Part shown: positions 1 to 4,342 of the stretch, in pieces | Layout: each line of letters begins with the position of its first letter | Numbering within the stretch: position 1 is the stretch's first letter | Origin: Chloroflexota bacterium | GTDB lineage: Bacteria > Chloroflexota > Dehalococcoidia > GIF9 > UBA5629 | Direction: 5' to 3' | NCBI GenBank assembly: GCA_026389655.1 | Contig: JAPLHL010000092.1 | Span: forward strand, 1-7,667 | Length of the DNA stretch: 7,667 nucleotides | The notes under the pieces: model-generated | Databases searched by the model: none | Told to the model about the DNA's origin: nothing | The model's input: the letters and a program-made list of their open reading frames with translations, nothing else | Position numbers and translations under genes: made by a program

Positions 1-165
1 GATAACATTGCAGCGCAGGTGGAAAAAATAAACAAGGAAATCAATAAAACGAACTGGCAGATAAAGGGTTATGACATCGAGTGCGCTTTAGATTGCAGCA
101 CCTGTTCTGATAAGCCTGTATGTGACAATATCAAGGAGGTATTAAAGGAAAAAAGCAGGAAGTGA
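1..165 (+). CDS. C-terminal fragment of a Cys-rich protein, possibly CODH/ACS beta-like
   Basis: Reading frame 1 is open from the window edge to a TGA at 163-165, giving 54 residues of a gene that begins outside the window. The tail is lysine-rich and carries four cysteines spaced C-x3-C-x2-C-x5-C (visible residues 28, 32, 35, 41; core DCSTCSDKPVC), a pattern able to bind an Fe-S cluster or metal. From memory, similar DCSTC..KPVCD tails occur in proteins annotated as CO dehydrogenase/acetyl-CoA synthase beta-subunit family, but the fragment is too short to prove this. A 111-base gap separates it from the SCP-2 gene on the same strand, so it may be co-transcribed or end a separate unit. No clear terminator follows. 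The reading frame is fairly secure; the function is only a suggestion. Confidence 0.55.
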   Translation, partial: DNIAAQVEKINKEINKTNWQIKGYDIECALDCSTCSDKPVCDNIKEVLKEKSRK

Positions 166-276
166 ACGATGCCGTGCGACAAGTGACCACGTGTTTTGGG
201 CTCAAAGATCGTCACTATATCATTTTCAATTTGGCGGAATATTACATATTAATAAATAAAAATAGGGAGGGATTTT

Positions 277-684
277 ATGGCGCTATATGGAACACAGGAA
301 TCGGCTGATTTGGTAATGGAAAAAGCCAATGCCGACAAAGCATATGAGGAGGCAGGGAAGAACTGGGAAGGAGCATTTTACCTTATCATAGAGAAAGCGG
401 GGGCAATAACAGAGCCGATTTATACATATCTGGATCTCTGGCATGGAAAGTGCCGCAAGGCAGTGATGACCAAGAATCAAGATGATTTTAAACCGGAATT
501 TTCAATGTCTGCCACGATGGAAACGTGGGAAAAAATGATGACGGGAAAAGCTGATGGCATGCAGCTTATGGCTACCCGCAAGCTGAAAATCAAGGGAAGC
601 ATGGCCTATATCGGGCGTAATGTAAAAGCCACCAGTGCATTTACAAACGTATTATCCACTGTCCCCACTGAGTTCCCCAAATAG
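277..684 (+). CDS. SCP-2 sterol transfer family protein
   Basis: This encodes a 135-residue soluble protein with no signal peptide or membrane segment. It reads as a single SCP-2 (sterol carrier protein 2) domain: an N-terminal helix (about 8-30), a strand region around residues 32-60, an acidic/hydrophobic stretch SMSATMETWEKMMTGKADG (76-94), and a closing RKLKIKGSMA segment (101-110), which matches the family's habitual basic G-x-(L/I)-x-(I/V)-x-G motif near the C-terminus. Such proteins bind hydrophobic ligands (lipids, acyl-CoAs, other apolar molecules) and have no catalytic residues. The start is set by AGGGAGGG at 264-271, five bases before ATG. It is first in a tight series with an alcohol dehydrogenase (54-base gap) and an AOR, which suggests that it holds or delivers an apolar alcohol, aldehyde or acid to those enzymes. 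The ligand is unknown. Family call is good; role is inferred. Confidence 0.8.
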   Translation: MALYGTQESADLVMEKANADKAYEEAGKNWEGAFYLIIEKAGAITEPIYTYLDLWHGKCRKAVMTKNQDDFKPEFSMSATMETWEKMMTGKADGMQLMATRKLKIKGSMAYIGRNVKATSAFTNVLSTVPTEFPK

Positions 685-738
685 GGAACAGGCTGTCAGT
701 AATAAATTTAAGAGACGTGTGTCTGAAAGAGAGGTAAT

Positions 739-1908
739 ATGCGCTTTTTTGCAGGTCCAAGCATGATTTATTTTGGGCAGGATGCCCTCCAATCTCTGTG
801 CAGTTTCACGGCCAAAAAGGCTTTTATAATTACGGACAAGAATATAGTGAAGTTGGGCTTGACTGACCTGGTTATCAAGGAACTGGATGCGATGGGTACC
901 GCGTACAGTATCTTTGATGAAGTTGAACCGGACCCGTCATTGGAAACGGTAAGAAAAGCAAGTAAGGTGATCGGCGAAGTCCAGCCGGATCTGGTTATCG
1001 GTCTTGGGGGCGGGTCTGTGCTGGATGCCTGCAAAGTAGTATTCGTTTCCTATTGCGGCGGGGTTGACCCGGGGGACATCATGTTTACTGACGAATATGA
1101 CAGCACTAAAGCCAAACTGATAGGCATTCCTACCACCGCCGGCACCGGTGCAGAAGTATCATACGGAGCAATGCTGACTGATACCGAGTACCAGCGCAAA
1201 ATCGCTGTTGGCCATTTTATGATGGTACCTGCAGCGGTCATACTGGATCCTGTTATGACAGTGGGTTTACCGCCACCACTCACTGCCGAAACAGGCATGG
1301 ATGCACTGGCTCATGCTATCGAAGGCTATGTCACTACACTTCGAACTCAGTTTACGGATGCTCCCGGACTGATTGCTATTCGCAGCATACTGAAGTTTTT
1401 GCCGCGCGCTTACAAGGATGGTTCAGATCTTGAGGCAAGAGAAGGGATGCTCAATGCTGCATCCCAGGCGTGTCTTTGCTGTGTCAACGGTATGGCGGGC
1501 CTGGCGCATCATTTTGCCCATGGTGTCGGCGCCCTTCACCACCTGTCTCATGGCAAAGGCGTGGGACTTTTACTTCCTTACACGATGGAATACCAGGCCA
1601 GGGGGTCCGATAAAACAACCATGGCCCGCTATGCCGAAATCGCCCGCATTTGCGGCATTGCTACCGGGCCGGATGAAAAGTGCTCGGATGCATTGATTGC
1701 AAAAGTGCGCGAGCTGTTGAAAAGCATGAAACTGCCAATGTCAATCAAGGAAACAGGGATTGACAGGACAAAATATATGGAGTCGATGAGCGGCATGGTG
1801 GAACGGGCATCTGATGAGCAGTCGGGAGCATTTACCCGCGTTCCTGACAATGCAGAGATGGAGAAGATATTAAATTACGTATACGATGGAAAACATATAG
1901 ACTTTTAA
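739..1908 (+). CDS. Iron-containing alcohol dehydrogenase (group III), intact metal site
   Basis: This is a 389-residue cytoplasmic enzyme of normal family length that interconverts an alcohol and an aldehyde with NAD(P). The N-terminal dinucleotide domain shows IITDK (30-34), whose Asp33 is usually linked to NAD preference, and GLGGGSVLDACK (88-99). PTTAGTGAEVS (131-141) follows. The all-helical metal domain carries the four family ligands: Asp188 and His192 in GMDALAHAIEGY, His257 in GLAHHFAH, and His271 in HHLSHGKG. The 4- and 14-residue spacings match Asp196/His200 and His263/His277 of E. coli FucO (family knowledge). The second-shell His261 is also present. The start is supported by AGAGAGGT (728-735), placed close (three bases) to the ATG. 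It lies 54 bases after the SCP-2 gene and 45 bases before the AOR gene, on the same strand. Substrate cannot be deduced. It is a useful internal reference for the altered ADH domain downstream. Confidence 0.93.
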   Translation: MRFFAGPSMIYFGQDALQSLCSFTAKKAFIITDKNIVKLGLTDLVIKELDAMGTAYSIFDEVEPDPSLETVRKASKVIGEVQPDLVIGLGGGSVLDACKVVFVSYCGGVDPGDIMFTDEYDSTKAKLIGIPTTAGTGAEVSYGAMLTDTEYQRKIAVGHFMMVPAAVILDPVMTVGLPPPLTAETGMDALAHAIEGYVTTLRTQFTDAPGLIAIRSILKFLPRAYKDGSDLEAREGMLNAASQACLCCVNGMAGLAHHFAHGVGALHHLSHGKGVGLLLPYTMEYQARGSDKTTMARYAEIARICGIATGPDEKCSDALIAKVRELLKSMKLPMSIKETGIDRTKYMESMSGMVERASDEQSGAFTRVPDNAEMEKILNYVYDGKHIDF

Positions 1909-1926
1909 TATAAATATCAAAGAATA

Positions 1927-1938
1927 ACCCCAGGGGGT
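1927..1938. repeat. 12-base inverted repeat ACCCCAGGGGGT before the AOR gene
   Basis: ACCCC and GGGGT are exact reverse complements around a central AG, in the 45-base gap between the alcohol dehydrogenase stop and the AOR Shine-Dalgarno (AAGGAG, 1942-1947). As RNA it could form only a 4-bp stem (ACCC/GGGT) with a CAGG loop, immediately before the ribosome binding site. As DNA it could be a small operator half. Neither role is shown; chance is possible. Confidence 0.3.
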
Positions 1939-1953
1939 CATAAGGAGTTTAGC

Positions 1954-3798
1954 ATGTATGGATACATGGGTAAGCTACTCGTAGTAGATCTGACTAAAAG
2001 AGAGCTAAAAGACGAGCCGTTGAACGAACAGTATGCCCGAAATTTTATCGGTGCAGGAGGCATTGCCTGCCGTTACCTTGCAGATATGATCGATGAAAAA
2101 ACCGACCCCCTGGGACCGGATAATGTGCTTATATTCATGACCGGCCTTCTTACCGGTACGGGAGGCCCCAGTTTAACTCGCTGGATAGCTGCCGCCCGTT
2201 CTCCCTATACTACGTTCTACGCGGATGCCAATGCGGGCTGCTTCTTCGGAACTGAATTACGTTTCTCCGGCTATGATGGCATCATCATCAAGGGGATAGC
2301 CGATAAACCCGTTTACCTTTACATAAAAGACGGTAAACCTGAACTCAGGGATGCTTCCGGCCTCTGGGGTAAAAACGTCAGTGAAACCATAAGTGCTATC
2401 AGAGAAGAACATACTGACGAGCGCACGAGGGTGGCCTGTATTGGCCAGGCGGGCGAGAATCTGGTGCTGTTCGCTAATATCATGACCGAGTACGGTCATT
2501 GTGCTGGCCGGGCTGGTATGGGCTGTGTAATGGGGTCCAAGAGGCTCAAGGCTGTTGCTGTAAGGGGTAAAGCAAAAATACCCCTGGCAGATCCCGAGAA
2601 GTTCAAGGAAATCGCACGCAGCACTATGGAAGATGTAAGGGGAGGCTTTATTTCCGAGTATTTGCATGCGCTTGGTACATGTGGCTGGGTAGATTCAGGT
2701 ACGGAATTCGGTGACGTTCCATCGAAATATTTCACGGCCCCACCGATTCCAGAGGTAGCAGAAATCAGCGGAACCACACAGTCTGAGACTTGCCAGGTTA
2801 ACACGACTGGATGTTTTGGCTGTCCCATAAGATGCCGTAAGGTTCTTCATATTAAAGAAGGCCGCTTCAAGTGCGATAAACCTGAAGAAGGACCCGAATA
2901 TGAAACCCTGGCAGCATGGGGGCCGATGTTGATGATAAATGACATAGGCGCTATAACCCACTTTAATACTTTGCTCAATGAGTACGGAATGGACAGTATC
3001 AGCAGCGGGGTCAGTACAGCCTTTGCCTTTTATCTGTATGAGAAAGGCGTTATTAACAGCAAGGATACAGGAGGGCTGGAGCTTAAATGGGGAGATATTG
3101 ACGCAGCACTCGAGCTCCTACATGAGACAGGCCAGAACAGAGGCTTCGGTAAAATAATTCAGGAAGGGACTAAACGAATGGCAGCCAGATATAACCGCCC
3201 CGGCGAGTCCATGCAGGTTAAAGGATTGGAAATTCCCATGCATGACCACAGGGCTTTCTCATGCATGGGACTGGTCTATGCCACCGCATCCAGGGGCGCC
3301 GATCATAATAAAGCTGGCTGCTTTGTGATAGATCAAGGCATGGGCATTACCGAACTTGGCATCATTCCAGGTGACCGCTTCGGAGACGATAGGGCCTTTA
3401 TGGTTTCACGTATGCAGGATGTATCGGGATTTAATGATTGCCTCGGCCTTTGTGCCGCTGCCGTGATAATACCGGAAACCTTGTTGGCTTTGATAAACGC
3501 CTCAACGGGCTGGAATATGGATTTGGATGGGCTTGTAAAGGCGGGCGAACGTATCTTTCAACTAATGCGTGCTATGACTTGCAAGCTGGGAGTGACACCC
3601 AAAGATGACCAGTTGCCTGAAATCGCGTTGCGGCCTATTCAAGGAGGCCGTACTGAAGGTAACGTTCCCAATATGGCCAAGATGCTTCCCGAATATTACA
3701 AAATCCGCGATTGGGATGAAGTGACCGGCAAACCATCCAAAGAACGCATGGCAGCTTTGGATATGGGTGATCTGGTAACCGTATTTAAAATCTCATAA
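1954..3798 (+). CDS. Aldehyde:ferredoxin oxidoreductase family tungsten/molybdenum enzyme
   Basis: The 614-residue protein is of typical AOR length and starts MYGYMGK, the usual beginning of the family, after AAGGAG six bases upstream. The AOR N-terminal domain includes GCFFGTELRFSGYDGIIIKG (95-114) and AGRAGMGCVMGSKRLKAVAVRG (184-205), the segments that cradle the bis-pterin cofactor. The [4Fe-4S] ligands are Cys287, Cys290 and Cys294 in GCFGCPIRC, with the distant fourth at Cys500 in DCLGLC. GPEYET (313-318), NEYGMD (342-347) and SRGADH (446-451) match the conserved Glu, pterin-binding and His segments. Characterised AORs oxidise aldehydes to carboxylates, reducing ferredoxin; the reverse acid reduction is known at low potential. 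It has no Tat or Sec signal, so it is cytoplasmic. Its place 45 bases after an alcohol dehydrogenase suggests that the two share an aldehyde intermediate. Metal choice (W or Mo) and substrate are not visible. BamB-type relatives belong to the same superfamily, so an aryl-CoA role is a less likely alternative. Confidence 0.92.
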   Translation: MYGYMGKLLVVDLTKRELKDEPLNEQYARNFIGAGGIACRYLADMIDEKTDPLGPDNVLIFMTGLLTGTGGPSLTRWIAAARSPYTTFYADANAGCFFGTELRFSGYDGIIIKGIADKPVYLYIKDGKPELRDASGLWGKNVSETISAIREEHTDERTRVACIGQAGENLVLFANIMTEYGHCAGRAGMGCVMGSKRLKAVAVRGKAKIPLADPEKFKEIARSTMEDVRGGFISEYLHALGTCGWVDSGTEFGDVPSKYFTAPPIPEVAEISGTTQSETCQVNTTGCFGCPIRCRKVLHIKEGRFKCDKPEEGPEYETLAAWGPMLMINDIGAITHFNTLLNEYGMDSISSGVSTAFAFYLYEKGVINSKDTGGLELKWGDIDAALELLHETGQNRGFGKIIQEGTKRMAARYNRPGESMQVKGLEIPMHDHRAFSCMGLVYATASRGADHNKAGCFVIDQGMGITELGIIPGDRFGDDRAFMVSRMQDVSGFNDCLGLCAAAVIIPETLLALINASTGWNMDLDGLVKAGERIFQLMRAMTCKLGVTPKDDQLPEIALRPIQGGRTEGNVPNMAKMLPEYYKIRDWDEVTGKPSKERMAALDMGDLVTVFKIS

Positions 3799-3898
3799 AC
3801 AAGATATATATTCACGAAATTAAGTTTTTATGAATTTGGTGGAGTAGTTTATAGAATAGCTTTGAATGTATAGTTGAATAATCGTCTCTTCGAGCTTA

Positions 3899-3979
3899 AT
3901 ACCTAAACCTTGATAAAGGCATGGTGCAAAGCCGGCAGGCTTAAAAAGCCTCGAAGGTATCAGCGGAAACGCAGGTGCC
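3899..3979 (+). ncRNA. Candidate structured leader RNA, class not assigned
   Basis: Several helices can be written directly from the bases. ATACCT (3899-3904) pairs with AGGTAT (3955-3960) as a closing stem. CCTT-GATA-AAGG (3908-3919) forms a small hairpin. AGGCTT-AAA-AAGCCT (3937-3951) forms a perfect 6-bp hairpin. Just outside, GCG-GAAA-CGC (3963-3972) is a short stem with a GNRA loop. An alternative fold pairs GGCA (3918-3921) with TGCC (3976-3979) and GGC with GCC (3931-3933). The unpaired GCAAAGCC (3926-3933, as TGCAAAGCC) recalls the GCAAAGCC of class I cyclic-di-GMP (GEMM) riboswitches, and AGGTGCC recalls their 3' strand. However, the normal order with a GNRA-capped second helix between GGCA and GCAAAGCC is absent. 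It could be a divergent riboswitch, another leader RNA, or chance. The strand is assumed from the flanking genes. Confidence 0.33.
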
Positions 3980-4005
3980 CCCCATGTTTGGAAAGGAGAG
4001 TTCTC

Positions 4006-4152
4006 TTGAAAAATTGTTTAGATTTAAATAATTTATCTATATACGTCTGTACGCTAGATAGCTGGCATTTCGTCTCTTTTTCCTCTAAATCCCCTGAATT
4101 TCAATATCTAATACAATCGGTCGCATTAACAGGGAAGCTACCCGATAGGTAA
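4006..4152 (+). CDS. Doubtful 48-residue ORF with TTG start
   Basis: A TTG at 4006 follows AGGAGAG (3994-4000) by five bases and opens a frame ending in TAG... TAA context at 4150-4152. The product begins MKNCLDLNNLSIYVC and ends ALTGKLPDR. I recognise no domain, transmembrane segment or toxin/leader signature. AGGAG (3994-3998, through base pairing with CTCTT at 4003-4007, loop AGTT) could be hidden in a small hairpin that also covers the TTG, so translation, if any, might be low. The same frame remains open upstream to 3910, but that part runs through the candidate RNA, is oddly basic and lacks a ribosome site. It may be a small protein under leader control, a gene remnant, or non-coding. 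I favour non-coding. Confidence 0.17.
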   Translation: MKNCLDLNNLSIYVCTLDSWHFVSFSSKSPEFQYLIQSVALTGKLPDR

Positions 4153-4214
4153 CCTACATATTGATCACATTCTTCCATTACCCGCATGTATTAATTTATG
4201 CATAGTAACGTCTC

Positions 4215-4252
4215 AAAGGAGGTCTTTATACATGATTAGCTTTAGTCGATAA
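4215..4252 (+). CDS. Possible six-residue leader peptide (MISFSR) with strong RBS
   Basis: AAAGGAGGT (4215-4223) is a near-perfect Shine-Dalgarno, eight bases before an ATG at 4232, which is followed by only five sense codons (ATT AGC TTT AGT CGA) and a TAA at 4250-4252. The site is at least as strong as those of the large genes here, yet it serves a six-codon frame. The last codons form the 5' arm of the inverted repeat at 4238-4288, so a ribosome translating or stalled on it would block that structure. This is the geometry of a leader peptide that governs a downstream hairpin. An alternative is the 5' stump of a lost gene. No amino-acid run is present that would suggest classical amino-acid attenuation. 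Confidence 0.35.
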
Positions 4253-4288
4253 CCGATTGACCTTAGTTTCAATCGACGTTATAAAGCT
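4238..4288 (+). promoter_or_regulatory. Long imperfect inverted repeat in the leader of the ALDH-ADH gene
   Basis: The arms pair as AGCTTT (4238-4243) with AAAGCT (4283-4288), ATAAC (4249-4253) with GTTAT (4278-4282), and CGATTGA (4254-4260) with TCAATCG (4269-4275). The loop is CCTTAGTT, with bulges AGTCG on the 5' side and AC on the 3' side, giving 18 pairs. The innermost 7+7 repeat could also be a DNA operator. No T-run follows, so it is not a simple terminator. It ends 54 bases before the fusion-gene ATG and overlaps the six-codon leader ORF. A role in controlling transcript stability or translation of the downstream gene is inferred. Confidence 0.45.
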
Positions 4289-4342
4289 TATTTATAAGTC
4301 AAATCATAATCGAGATAAAACCACACTAGGAGGAGATTACCA

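Larger units (their letters stand above)
3799..4342. other. 544-base intergenic region with several candidate RNA elements
   Basis: No convincing protein gene lies here. The first 100 bases (3799-3898) are AT-rich with no clear Rho-independent terminator for the AOR operon: I see no strong stem followed by a T-run. After that come a multi-helix candidate RNA (3899-3979), a Shine-Dalgarno-like AGGAGAG (3994-4000) leading into a doubtful 48-codon TTG ORF, an AT-rich stretch (about 4150-4210), a six-codon ORF with a strong Shine-Dalgarno, and a long inverted repeat ending at 4288. A small hairpin CTTA-TTTA-TAAG (4287-4298) precedes the AGGAGGAG site (4328-4335) of the fusion gene. The length and structure suggest that the fusion gene has its own promoter and a regulated leader, but I cannot point to a good -35/-10 pair. 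Confidence 0.6.

Noticed and set aside
169..186. Five-codon ORF MPCDK right after the upstream gene
   Set aside because: No convincing ribosome site or associated hairpin, unlike the leader ORF at 4232; probably chance.
231..258. Promoter TTGGCG (231-236) and TAAATA (253-258) before the SCP-2 gene
   Set aside because: Both boxes are weak and the spacer is 16 bases; not distinguishable from AT-rich background.
3874..3902. Promoter with TTGAAT (3874-3879) and TAATAC (3897-3902), 17-base spacer
   Set aside because: The -10 matches the consensus at only three positions, and starting there would remove the 5' strand of the candidate RNA. AT-rich spacers give many such pairs.
3908..3979. Definite class I cyclic-di-GMP riboswitch
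   Set aside because: GCAAAGCC and GGCA/TGCC are suggestive, but the GNRA-capped helix expected between them is missing and the 3' consensus is poor. Kept only as an unassigned candidate.
3910..4005. Upstream in-frame extension of the small TTG ORF, giving an 80-residue protein
   Set aside because: The TTG at 3910 has no ribosome site, the translation is oddly rich in Arg/Lys/Cys, and the stretch overlaps candidate RNA helices. It looks non-coding.
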